From: Megaustenia siamemsis
Lineage: Eukaryota; Mollusca; Gastropoda; Stylommatophora; Ariophantidae
NCBI GenBank assembly: GCA_032433765.1
Contig: JAVIAB010000139.1
Coordinates: 42,030,130-42,094,129, forward strand
Reading direction: 5' to 3'
DNA: 64,000 nt
The first letter of the stretch is position 1; every line of letters starts with the position of its first letter. The notes under the pieces are model-generated. The model searched no databases and was not told the origin of the DNA. It saw only the letters and a program-made list of their open reading frames with translations. Both the position numbers and the translations under genes were made by a program. Positions 20,701-34,100 of the stretch are shown here, piece by piece.

Positions 20701-22040
20701 AATCTAAAAGTTGCACTAATCGTGGATATTTTGTATCATTTATGGATGAAGTGAAGATGTCCATAACCTAGTACACTCATATCATTTTTTTTAATGTATA
20801 GTTTATCGAAGCAGCATATATTTGTGAGAAGTTAAATATTTTAGTCAAAGTAAATATTTATGAATAATATTTTAGTAGAATAATGTACTAACTAAAAGAT
20901 CAAAGTTTGGCAAATCTAATTTTTTTAGGACTGCAGATTGCGATATTCAATTTTTAACTGCAAAATTTTAAGCTACAGCTACTTCTAATCACTATTAATG
21001 TATGATAGAAGAAGTATGTGTATTTTATCTTCCTGAAAAGACACAAATGAGTAAATCAGCCAATATCAGTGACTTAAGCTGTGAACAATGAATGAAGTTT
21101 GACATTGAGAACTTGACACCTTCCTCACACCCAAAGGAATATTAGTGGAAGTATAGAATGAGTAAGAAAATAATGCTTGTGGCATATAGGGGGAATGTAG
21201 TGTTAGTGTCACATTAGCACATTTAGTGATGATGTGGTCAGTATCACATCACACCACCTACTTTCTCAGAGATCATCTACTATAGCTACCTATTTTTAGG
21301 GGCTGGTTGAACGTTAAAGCCATGTCTGTGTGAATAATGTTCAATTCTCCAGAGACTTCCATTTACAAAAGAAAATCAAAACTAAAAGTTTTAACTAAAA
21401 GGATTAGATTAAGTATAAATTTAAAATGAAATTTAGCTTATTTCATTTTAACCTTTCATTCTGACATTTTCTTCAATAATGTTTTATTTTCTTTATAAGC
21501 CTACACCAAAGTTATTTCACTTTTCTAATTTTAATACATTTTTGGTAGATCTCTCCTCATCTCAATTTATTTTCAGAACCTCTTTATTTGTTTACTTTTC
21601 TTTCCATATTTTTTTTTGCATATCAATAAGAAAGCAGACAAATTTTTATTTTTATTTTTTTTTTGGTTGATAAAAGCACCTAAACTATAATTTTGTGAAC
21701 TAATATTCATATCATATTTTTTGCTCTGATCTTCATCTTTTTTAATTTTTGCTGAGTTACAGCATCTACTCTAACTTTGTTTCTTTGTATAATTTTTTAG
21801 TGCTATTTATAGCCTTTCTATATTTTTTTTAATCATCTGATTCACAGCTTTTGTAAAATGTTGCTACAATCTAACTCAAGCATTCTAAGCCATTGTTGAA
21901 ATAAGATTAATTGTTTATTTTGCTTCTGTTTAGCCCCAGTAATTTTAAAAAAAAACATATTCACTGTTGCAAAACATTCAGCTAAAACTGTAATCTTTCT
22001 CCATCTAATTAGTATTTATGGAAATTTGCAAACATGTCTC
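20701..22040. other. DNAI4 3' flank, AT-rich
   Basis: Contains the presumed 3' untranslated region of DNAI4 (just left of 22041). A TTTATT at 21914-21919 would be AATAAA on the minus strand, about 125 bp after the stop. Otherwise no feature; the T-rich frames here are low complexity. Confidence 0.4.
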
Positions 22041-22169
22041 TTAAGGTTCTTTTTCTGAAGGTGTAACACCTGTTTCATCCTCTTCCTCTAAAGTGACACC
22101 AGTATCTTCTATTGGTCCAGGCAACTGACTGGCTAATGAAGCCTTGATAACCTCTCTTAAGCGCTGCTC
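22041..22169 (-). CDS. DNAI4: DNAI4 last coding exon
   Basis: Encodes [19 protein letters not shown] and then an acidic tail ending PSEKEP and TAA (22041-22043). The preceding exon ends PDDQ in phase 0, and the join PDDQ|EQRLREV is natural. Acceptor is TATATAG. Confidence 0.82.
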   Translation of the reverse strand, partial: EQRLREVIKASLASQLPGPIEDTGVTLEEEDETGVTPSEKEP

Positions 22170-25100
22170 CTATATAAATATAAAAATATTATATATATAT
22201 ATATTAAAAATAAATGTAGTGAGTTCTATGTGGAACTTACAGGAAAAGGCAGAATAACCACAAAACAAAAATGTTTATAAAAGAGAACAGACGTGAGCAT
22301 TATTTCACATGCTATGTTTTTCTGTATTCAGATAAATATTTTGCAATATCTGAAGAATGTAGTTCCATGAGATCTGGTCCTTCAACTTTGATTCTGTGCC
22401 TCCCTTGGTCTGATCTGACAATGTACTTTTTGTTTTTTTTAATTCTGGGGTAAGTTAATGTGAGAACTGGAAAACAACTAAAACAAGGAAGGAAAAAAAA
22501 ATATACATGCATTTGAAAACAAATGCTTCAGAAAAATACTTTGTATACCATGGAATAAATTCAAGATTGATCCAGAAATAAGATAAATGACAAGGCATCC
22601 AACAATATCATCTATAATCAAAAAAAGTTGATGGACCCATATTGGCCATGTAATGAGAAGAGACAATAAGAGAATCTAAAAGCAAGCCCTCAAGTAGGAA
22701 CCAGGGAGTAAAAGAAATAAGAAAAAGAGGCTCACCTTGAACAGGAACATGTGGTGAGACACAATGACACTCCTGTGCAAAGTCTGACACTAAATAACAA
22801 AGGTCACAGGACATGAATGTTACTAAAATTTCTGCCTTATGTATTGGCTTTAATTTGAGAAAGGACAATAGATAAATAGAAGTGGGTCTGAGCCCAACAA
22901 TAGCTATTAGTTTATTTAGAACAATGTGAGTCAATACAGGGTACAAATAATAATACATAAATATTATTATATGGGGAACTTCCGAGGCGATAATAGGGAA
23001 TAATAGAACAAAGAAGTATGTGTTAGCACTCGGAAAAATTGACAGACAAACAACAATAGAAAAAAACGAAGAACAATATATGGTCCGAAGTGGGATCGAA
23101 CCCGTACTCAGTGGCACCGCGCCTTGCCACGAGAAGCCGAACGCTTGGTACACTGCCACGCAGCCAACTAAAAAATTGGCTATTGCAGTAGTGTCTTCCA
23201 CGAAAGGTGATCTCAATGACTATAGCATAGGGTAACGATCACAGACCGGAAATAAATTGTATATTTGTACTTTCCTATTAATGCAAGTATCTCCCAGTAG
23301 GGCTGAATACTTGTGTTGTAGACAAACATTTATTGGACGAAACAGCACGAATAGTAGTTCCCAGTGGTTATATACTGGGTACAAATAATAATACATAAAT
23401 ATTATTATATGGGGAACTTCCGAGGCGATAATAGGGAATAATAGAACAAAGAAGTATGTGTTAGCACTCGGAAAAATTGACAGACAAACAACAATAGAAA
23501 AAAACGAAGAACAATATATGGTCCGAAGTGGGATCGAACCCGTACTCAGTGGCACCGCGCCTTGCCACGAGAAGCCGAACGCTTGGTACACTCTGTACGG
23601 TCTGTGATCGTTACCCTATGCTATAGTCATTGAGATCGCCTTTCGTGGAAGACACTACTGCAATAGCCAATTTTTTAGTTGGCTGCGTGGCAGTGTACCA
23701 AGCGTTCGGCTTCTCGTGGCAAGGCGCGGTGCCACTGAGTACGGGTTCGATCCCACTTCGGACCATATATTGTTCTTCGTTTTTTTCTATTGTTTGTCTG
23801 TCAATTTTTCCGAGTGCTAACACATACTTCTTTGTTCTATTATTCCCTATTATCGCCTCGGAAGTTCCCCATATAATAATATTTATGTATTATTATTTGT
23901 ACCCAGTATATAACCACTGGGAACTACTATTCGTGCTGTTTCGTCCAATAAATGTTTGTCTACAACACAAGTATTCAGCCCTACTGGGAGATACTTGCAT
24001 TAATAGGAAAGTACAAATATACAATTTATTTCCGGTCTGTGATCGTTACCCTATGCTATAGTCATTGAGATCGCCTTTCGTGGAAGACACTACTGCAATA
24101 GCCAATTTTTTAGTTGGCTGCGTGGCAGTGTACCAAGCGTTCGGCTTCTCGTGGCAAGGCGCGGTGCCACTGAGTACGGGTTCGATCCCACTTCGGACAA
24201 TATATTGTTCTTCGTTTTTTTCTATTGTTGTTTGTCTGTCAATTTTTCCGAGTGCTAACACATACTTCTTTGTTCTATTATTCCCTGAGTCAATACAGGC
24301 AGTCTAACAGCATAGGACGGAAACACAACCAAGATTATGACTCATAATGCATTGCATTAAGTACCTTTAACAAACTTACAAGTATTTCTTCTTCTTTCCT
24401 TGCTCATTTGCCTTTCAGGTTTGAGGGGAGATATAATTTGCTGGCTTTTGCTCTTCTATTTGTCTCTGCTGCTGTTATGTTTCCTAGTGTTTCTAATATT
24501 TCGTAAATCCATCTTTTTTGATGTTGGCCCTTGGATCTGGTGTTCTCGCAGTGTTTATTGAAAGCTCATTTTGTTATGTTTTGATCTTTCTGCCTTGTCA
24601 TGTGACCAAACCATTTTATCTGTTGTTTCTTTATATATTCTATGGCGGAGGTTATTCCTAGCTTTTTTCTCAGTTCTTCGTTTCTGATCTTGTCTCTCAG
24701 GCTGTTTTCCAGTCATTCGCCTAACACATTTCATCACAGTAGAGGTTATTTTTATAATTGTTCTTGGATCTAGGGTCCAGAACTGGCATTGGTAGCACAA
24801 CGTTGGGATGAAGATTATTGTAGAGTGCCTGTTTTGCCTCTAGAGTTATTTTCTTTTTGGACAATAGTAGTGATAGCTGTCCAATGATTTGACAAGCTTT
24901 GTTGCATCTTTAGTCTATTTTTGCTGTTTGTGAATTGTCGTTTGTCACTAGACTTCCTAGGTATTTAAATTCCTCTACTTGTTTTAGTTCTCTGCCATCT
25001 ACAGTTATGTTGATATTCTGTTTCTCTTTTGTGATATTCAGGACTTCTGTTTTGTTGATATTGATTTTCAAGTTGTTTTTTGTGCTTGTGTTGTCGAGTA

Positions 25101-28100
25101 TATTTAAGTGTTTTTGTAGGTCTTCTATTTTTTTATAGTGCCTGATCGTCTGCAAATAGAAGCATATTGATCTCCTCTGTCTCTGATGGGTTGGCTAACT
25201 TATATATGTAGTCCATGTATGTAATAAACAGTAGGAAGTTGGCTAACTTGCATATTTAGTCCATGTATGTAATAAACAGTTGGGGGGGGGGGGGAAGAGA
25301 GATAAGTATGCGCCCCCGTCTTACACCTGATCTAACTTCGAATTGGTTTGTGTTACCTGCTACTGTTCTGACTTTGCAGCTGCTGTTGATGTAGATACTT
25401 TTAATTAGATCGGTTAGATATTGGCTTACTCTTTAATTTGTTAGTATCTCCCACAGTTGTTCTCTGTTTACTCGGTTTATGGCTCTTTCCTGGTCAATGA
25501 AAGCTATGTACAAATTTTGATTGTGTTCTGTCGTCTTTTTTGCTATCTGTTTTAAGTTGAATAGAGCGTCAGTACATCCATTTTTTTAATCTCAATCCCA
25601 TCTGAGAATCACTTAACTGTAGTTCTATTTTTATGGCTCAGCGTTTTTTCCACAATTTTGGTGTATAACGTTCCTGAAAAGCAATATACCTCTAGATTGA
25701 TTGCAGTCTCTCTTGCTACCTTTCTTTTTCCATATTGGTACATTTATTGCCTGTCGCCAGTTTTCTGGGGCTTTTATTGGTGCCATGTTGCATTGAATAT
25801 TCTGTGCAGAAATGTCACTCATGTTTCTCCTGTTGCTGCTATTATTTCTACTGATATGTTATCTATCCCTGATGCTTTATTTCTTGGTGCATATTTGATT
25901 ACTTCTTCGATTTCCTCTTTCATGATGTTGGGTCCAGTATTTGTGAGTTCTAGTGTGGTTTTTGTTGTCTTATTGGTAGTTGTTATGTTTAACAGGTCTT
26001 CAAAATATTCTTTCCATCTCTGTTGCATATGTTGGTTATTTGATATTGGCTGTCTGTCTTTGTCATTAATGAACTCAGTAGGATCGTGGTTTTCTTTTTT
26101 GACTCTTGTTGCTTTTACTACTTTGTAGAAATCTCATGTGGTTGTCTGTACAAGTATATGAAAATCAAAAATACATTTTTGTGTGATACCCATGCTAACA
26201 TATGAATAAGAAAGCTGGAAATCTACTCAAACTTTACTCAAGAGATTAATTGCTTTTGAAAATAAAATACCCCTGAAGAGTCTTGAACATAAATATCAGA
26301 GAATTTACACCAAATGAAACTATAGGAGAAGCTAAACAAGAATGCATATCAAGCTACATATGGAGAGGACATTGGAATTACATCAGTCATGTGCTCAGAA
26401 TGGATGTAAGAAGACTTCCATGCCAGGTGCTCACTAAGTGGTAAAGAAAACAAGGAAGACCAAAAGAAACTCTAAGAAGCAATTTTTAGAGAGCTCAATC
26501 ATGGGTTTAAAAATAAAACTAGACCTACAACATCTTGCAGTGAATCATCAGACAAGGAGAGTTATAATTTCTGCCCTTGTACTATCTTTAGATGAAGAGG
26601 AACTAACTAGGAGCTTATCTTCTTCTTTCCTTCCTCATCTGCCTTTCAGCGTCGTGGGGAGATATAATTTGCGGTCTTTTGCTCTTCTGTTCGCCTCTGT
26701 TGCTGTTATGTTTCCTAGTGCTTCTAATATTCCATCGATCCATCTTTTTCATGGTCGACCCTTGGGTCTGGTGTTCTCACAACGTTTGTTGAAGGCTTGT
26801 TGTGTTGTGTTTTGTTCTTTCTGCCTTGTCACGTGGCTGAACCATTTTATCTGTTGTTTCCTTAAATATTCTATGGCAGGGGCTATTCCTAGCTTTTTTC
26901 TCAGTTCTTCATTTATGATCTTATCTCTCAGACTGTTTCCTGTCATTCGTCTAATACATTTCATCTCTGCAGAGGTTATTTTTCTTATTGTTCTTGCATC
27001 TAGGGTCCAGGTCTGGCATTGGTAGCACAACGTTGGGATGAAGATTGTATTGTATAGTTCTCGTTTTGCCTCCAGAGTTATTTTTTTGTTGGACAATAGT
27101 GGTGATAACTGTCCAATGATTTGACAAGCTTTGTTGCACCTTGATTCTATCTCTGCTGCTTGAGAATTATCGTTTGTCATTAGACTTCCTAGGTATTTTA
27201 ATTCCTCTACTTGTTTTAGTTGTCTGCCTTCTATAGTTATGTTGATGTTCTGTTTATTCTAGGAGCTTATAATGACAACAATTGTTTGCACCCATTCATT
27301 TTCATTCCTCCATTGAAATAAATCTACTTCTAGGTTCATCCAGCCTCAAATGGATGCTGGAGATTTTTGGTTGTAAAGAAAGAAGCCAGCTTTGACATTA
27401 CCCTTTGTATCAATGGATAAGGAAAAATACAAGTACTAACTTCATACTTTTATATGCCACACCCAAGGCAAAGTGGGACTTTTTCTTTTCCTCTTTACAG
27501 CAATACAATTTTTATCTTTCAGTAATGGCTGGCTGATAAACTCATTTTTTTCCCTCTCCATTTCTGGACAGTCATCTATTTAAAGATTATGAGTTACTCC
27601 ATCATAAGAAGAAAGCCATTAGAGTATATAAGAACATAACACAGAGTAGCAAGCCACTTAAGACATCTGCCATCACGAAGACATCAATGTGCTAGGTTAA
27701 TGCTAAGAAAGTCATGTGTGACCAAGAATGGACAGTAGATTCAATCTGAAAAGTTGCACAGAATAAATTTAGTTATTATATGCAGGCTATAGAGTTTGAG
27801 CTTTCAAGTTAAATGCAGTAGGAGGTCAATGCCTGGGAGTCATGACCCAGGTGGGCCAACCTCCCCTAGCATGTCAAGATGCTAAAGGGCTGAAATATTT
27901 GTTCTTCAAGACAATCTTCTGATGATCTGATTGCCTCCTATTGTAAAACCCAATGCTGTATAAAGTTTCCTATTACTGAATCATTTCATATAATACTCTG
28001 ATTCTAGTCTGGTATGCAAAACCTACTAAAGTCATGAAAAGCTTAATTCCAACAGACGATAAAATATACATGGAAAACAAACCAGTGGAAGAGATCGATC

Positions 28101-31100
28101 ACTTTATCTATCTTGGACGTCACATTGATCGAGAAGGGGATACAAGCAAAGAAATTAGAATCAGAATAGCTAAAGCAGCAATGTCTTTCAGAAGCCTTGA
28201 AAAGTTGTGGAAATCAAAACTCATCAGCACAAACACAAAACCTAGACTATTCAAATAAAATGTACTAACAACCCTTACGTATGCGTGTGAAAGCTGGAAA
28301 ACAACAAGAGATATAGAAACAAAGTTGAACGCATTCAAAAATAAATGTCTAAGAAAAATACTTGGTATAGCGTGGAATGAATTCAAAACAAATGAGGTTA
28401 CAAAAGACAGTAAAATTCATACATTGCTGATATAGACAATACTTCGAGCGAACGAAAGATAGATAGATAGAAAACAAATGAGGAAATTAGAGAAATCGCC
28501 AATCAACCACTAATATCTTCAGTAATAAAGAAAAGACGATGGTCATATGTTGGACATGTGATGAGGAGAGATAATAACCGAATAGCAAAGCAAGCCCTCA
28601 TGTGGGAAACAACAGGTAAGAGAAAAAGAGGAAGACCCAGAAAGACGCTGAGAAGAACATTGATGAGAGAGGCAAGAGCAGCAGGAATTGGCTCCCTCAA
28701 TGAGATAGAGCTGCTTGCACAGAACAGAGACAAATGGCGAGATTTGATAAAATATCTTTAAAAGAATTGAAAACTGCCAGAACAAAAATTCAGATGAAGG
28801 AGTATCTTGGTCTACGCCCTACGGGCCGGCTACGGCTCGAAAGGCCAATAGATAGATACAAAACCTACAAATCAACATCAAGATTGATGACATGAACCAA
28901 AGCATTAAAGTTTAAGAATATTGCTGTCTTCAACATAATGTATGATGGAAAACGTGAGACAGAAATAAACAAAAGAATAGGAATGGCAAAAACATTTTTA
29001 ACAACATAAAACATATACTTGCGGAAATAATCTCACAACTAAAACTGAAAATAAGAAAGTGTTGTATTTACTCAAAATTCTTGTATGGTGCAGAAACCCA
29101 GAGACAAAGTAAGAAAACAGATGAGAAAATTTAAAGACATTGAAATGTGGATTTATAAAAGATTGGGAAGAACTGGGTGGACAGATAATAAAACAAATAA
29201 TGAAGTTTGAAACTGAAAAAGAAGAAAGAACTTTTAAAAATAATTTGAAGAAGACAAATGAAATTTTTAAGACACATAAAAGAGACACAACAGCGTGCTG
29301 AAAGTGATCTCGGAGAAGGAAATGCAGGGTAAATGAACACAGACAAAGACTAAAGAGGACTGACAACATTAAGAGAAGGACAGGAGAGAGCCTATGACAA
29401 TGTGCACTATAAAAGCAAGAGACACAATGTAATGGTCCTCAAAGGCAGCCAATCTTAAATGTGGAGATAGCATAAGATGGTGGTTCATCTGGTATCATGT
29501 AACATATCAACTTCTGGTTATTTTTTTGGTCAAAACCACAATCTGTAAAGAAGGCTCTTTATGTTAGTAATTTTGGTATGATACAGACATGGGCTGCGCA
29601 GAAACACCAAAGAGGCACCACATCCAATCAGAGAAAAAAAACAATGAAAATGGACAGGACAGTGTACATGAAATGATATAAATATTTAAGGCCATTGAGA
29701 ACTAAAAGAAAACTCTACCGCCATTGAGAACTAAAAGAAAACTCATTTCAGAAAATCCTAAAGACCTACAACAATTGCTTAATGTGATAAACATAACAAG
29801 CAAAAAATATGGACTAGATATGAATATCAAAAAGACTAAAACTATGATCATAAACAAAGAAAATTCTCAAGACCTACAATTAAATATCACAGTTGAGGGA
29901 ATACATCTGGAGACAGTCCAGAGCTACAACTACCTGGGACATACTATAACCAGTGATGGAAAATGTAAATTTGAAATAAACAAAAGAATAGGTACGGCAA
30001 AAAGTAATTTTAATGCCATGAAAAATATACTAACAACAAAACAGATATCAGAAGGGCTGAAACTAAGAATGGCAAAATATTACATCTTCTCAATATTCCT
30101 GTATAATGCAGAAACATGGACATTAGACAATAAAACAGAACAGAAAATTGAAGCCTTTGAAATGTGGATTTATATATAGAAGAATAGGCAGAATTGGATG
30201 GAAAGAAAAGAAAACAAACTATGAAGTTTTAAAACAACTGAAAATAAATAGAGAACTACTAAATACAATTAAGACAAGACAAATGAGATTTTTGGGGCAT
30301 GTTAAAAGACACAACAGCCTACTCAAAGTAATATTGGAAGGGAAAAAACAAGGTAAAAGAGGCAGACCAAGACTAACATGGACGAGTAACATCAAAAGAT
30401 GGTCAAGTCAATCTATGACAGCCTGCACCATCAAAGCAAGAAACAGAGTAGAATGGCGATCCATGGTAGCCAACCTTCGTTGCGGAGAAGGCACTCGATG
30501 ATGATATGATGATGATGAGAACTAAAAATTCAGGAATAAAAGAAAAAGGAATTTAAACGAGATAAGAAATCTTCTTCTTCTACCTTTCAGCTCCCTGTGG
30601 AGCATAGGTCTGCAACAAACACTTTCCAAGTCGTTCTGTTTCTTGCCATTCTTTTAAGATCATTCTATGTGTTCCCCATCATCTTCATCTCTGCTTCTAT
30701 CTGTCTTCTCCAAGAATCAATTTGCAGTATTAAACATATAATGCTGCAAATTAAATAAATTGTTTCTACATATAATTACATAATTCTGGGATAAATAGTG
30801 CTGATATCTGTGAAGAAATATCAAGAAGTTATCAGACAAAAGCTAGCTAGGAAAACAACCTATGATCTTAAGGTTGTGAAGTTAACCTGCTCTAACTACT
30901 TCTACTCCATGTTCTTTTTCAATGTAAATAGATTAAACAATATACTTTAGAGAAAGAAAAAAGGTTACATTAAAAGACATACCTGGTCATCTGGATGTAT
31001 TTTAGGTATGTTTCGCAATTCATACACAGTCACCTGTCCATCATTATCACCGACCAGAAGGCACTGTAATCAATCAACAGGAGACAGTCCAATTTGACAT

Positions 31101-34100
31101 CATTAGCAAACAACAAATGAGTTGAACACATTATGCATAGAGTCAATTTAGAGCACATTGTAGCAGCAAGCAAATTGATAAGGAAGATAAAAATAGAAAG
31201 GCAGTCTCACATCATGGCAGGAAAAAAGTTAACAGCAGAATTGATAAAAACAGAATAGTCTGAAAATTTAGGAATATTGTAGCAGTTAGCACTGCATATG
31301 GTGATGATGATGACTAAATAATTATAGAAGGAACTAGGATAAGTATTATCCAATATGTACCTAAGCAAACAGCCAAGCCCTGGCAAGAGCACTCTATTTT
31401 TATTTGATGCTAAAACTCACAAGGGAGTTCATAGTTTATTATTTAGAAATACCTACTTTTCTCTAAGTAATGATAGTAATTCAGAATTGGTTGGCAATTT
31501 TATATATAATTTTTGCCCTCGTAATTTATGTTAACAAAATAATAAACAGATTAAAAACATTAAAGTTATATTACATACCTCAAAGGACTATTTCAAATGT
31601 TATACTACATACCTCAGAGGATTATTTGAAAAGCTATTTTGCATACCTCAGAGGATGATTTAGAAGGTTATATAACATACCTCAGAGAATGATTTAAATA
31701 TTACATACAAAAAAAAAAAAAAAAAAAGTTAGATTACATACCTCAGAGGATGATAAAAATTGCTAGATTGCACACCCCAGAATAATGTTTTTTTTTTAAA
31801 GTTTAATTGCACTCCTCTGATGATTTTAAAACACATTAACTCCTCTCAGAATAATGTTTTAAACTAAAATTCATACCTCTAAGGTTAGACAGTGTACTTC
31901 AGATAATATAAAAGAATCCCACTCTGACATGCCTGGAAATAAGAAAGCTGACACCCTGCTGACCAAGTTAGGAAGCAAAATGAAACACAAAACTTACCAA
32001 TCACATGCTAGTAGAAGGTTAGTATGATAAAAAGGACAAGCAATACCAAACCGCAGCAGGACTATTACCACCTACTTGATCGGAAGGAACACATCATCAT
32101 CATCATCACTGTCTAAAAACAGGAAACTATCTACTTCTCAGAATTTCTGATTTTTCAGAAAAAGGTTGAAGAACGGGGATTTTTCAGAAGGATGTTGAAA
32201 GTTCCCTGGACAGCTAAAAAGGACCAATGAGGAAATTCTCAAAGAGGCCAACCCAAAAAGGGAGCTCCTAAGAAACATCAGAAAGAAACAATCAACATTT
32301 TTCAGGCACATCAAGAGAAGAAGAAAGTTGGAATACTTAGTTACAACTCAGAAAATATAGGGAAAGTGAGATCACGCATGACAAAGAGAAAAATTCTAGA
32401 TAGCTTGATGTGATGGCATGGAAAAGAGTCAACAACAGAACTGATACAATGTATAGTGGATAGAACATTGTGGAAAGACATGATCACCTATGCCAACTGG
32501 TATAGCACATGATGATGATGAATTTAACTAAACATTACATGTATACAAAGTTAAAGATTGCAAACACATAGACAAGCACCATAGAATGCATCACATATAC
32601 CACAAAACTGCAGCCAGTACAATGTTTTCAGAGATGTGCTGGTCAAACAGAATTGCATTAAATACTAAACTTTAAAACCATCAAAGCAAGAGACAAAGCA
32701 GAATGGCGCTCCATGGTAGCCAATCTTTGTTGCGGAGACGGCACTCGATGATGATGGTCCCTTATGGAAGCTGTTAAACACAACCAAATCATTAATAAAT
32801 AAAAAATCTTTGCAGATATTGATCTTAGCAAACAAAAGAAAAAGAACAAAAAAAGGACAGTCAGGTTTTTCATTTCCATTGAGGACCACATTGACTTCTC
32901 TCTCTGAATATGAAAGTTGCAGTTGATTGCAAAATAATGTAGTTGCACATCAGTTTTCTTTCTTGTACATACTACTTTATCAAGTGACATGACATTAACA
33001 AAACAACTAGAACAGACAATATTTGCAATAGATGAAGAATGTCAAGTGTTTCATCATTTCATATTTTTGAGTAATACAAGCTTTCAGTATCTCTGCACTT
33101 ATTGTAATTTATGCTATTTTATGTTAGGCTTATTAAGCGTTGTATAGGAGAGACTTGGTGGTACTTATTTCTCTACTGTAAAAGGGGCAGAGACAGGAAA
33201 AGGTTATAGAAGACTAGTCACCAAAAAAAACTTGACTGGGGAATCAGTAATACAGTCTACCATGGAGAATCAGTAAAACGGTCTACAATGGAGAATCAGT
33301 AATACAGAGTGCCATAAGAGCAAGAGACAGTTAAATTGGTATTCCATAGCAGTCAACTTTGTATGTAGGTACAGTATAAAATGTTCATTTCTCCAATTGT
33401 TCAAGCTGTATATTGAGCAAGTTTGCAGCTTATGTTCAGTTGTCATGAAACTGATGCCACACATGCATGTATATTTTTCACCAGTTCTTTATCATTGGTA
33501 TCAATAATGTCAAATTAGTAGGCAACCAATAACTAATGGCTTAATTTCAAATGGATATGTAGTATTTTTATGTGACCTGGGCATTCTCATTTTCTTCTGG
33601 ATTTTGAAGGTCCCTTTTAAATTTTCTTTTACCACTTCATATGTTTTTTTCCTAAACTTTTGGTTGTAAAGTTATGTTTTCTATTTAAAAAAAAGAAAAA
33701 AAAGAAAGAACTCTATCATACTCTCTACCATATGGTGCTAATGATGATATTTTAGTTTTACTGTCAACACATTTTTTGTGAGTAATGTGGTCAGTAATAC
33801 TCAAGTGTTATCTTTTGTTTCACAGAGAAATCCAGAACATCATTTAAGGCTGGTTAAACTAGAGGCTGACATGAGGGATTGACAATGATTGCTTGCCCTC
33901 AGTAGACCAGTTAACTAACCACTGCTCTTCTGGAGCTCCGTTCTATTTTCTGCATTTGGGTTTAACTCTTTATTACCCATAAATGCATTGTCTTAATGTT
34001 ATTATTTTTTTTACCAACACAAACTATATTTCATATTGAAATCATAAGAACAAGAAAAGGCATTATTATTCGATTGTTAACACATTACCTGTGAGTTTTT

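Noticed and set aside
23100..23185. tRNA gene on the minus strand with a perfect B box
   Set aside because: It is repeated in every SINE-5 unit, and the arms do not form a complete cloverleaf by eye.
22941..24286. Hammerhead-type ribozyme in the SINE-5 unit, suggested by its tandem arrangement
   Set aside because: I looked for the CTGATGA...GAAA core on both strands and did not find it.
22608..24307. Several overlapping frames of 70-200 residues with the same hydrophobic sequence
   Set aside because: They are read-through of the SINE-5 copies on either strand; the same peptide appears wherever the SINE does.
25658..27025. Plus-strand hydrophobic frames of 156 and 195 residues
   Set aside because: They are antisense shadows of LINE-A; the minus strand carries the RT motifs.
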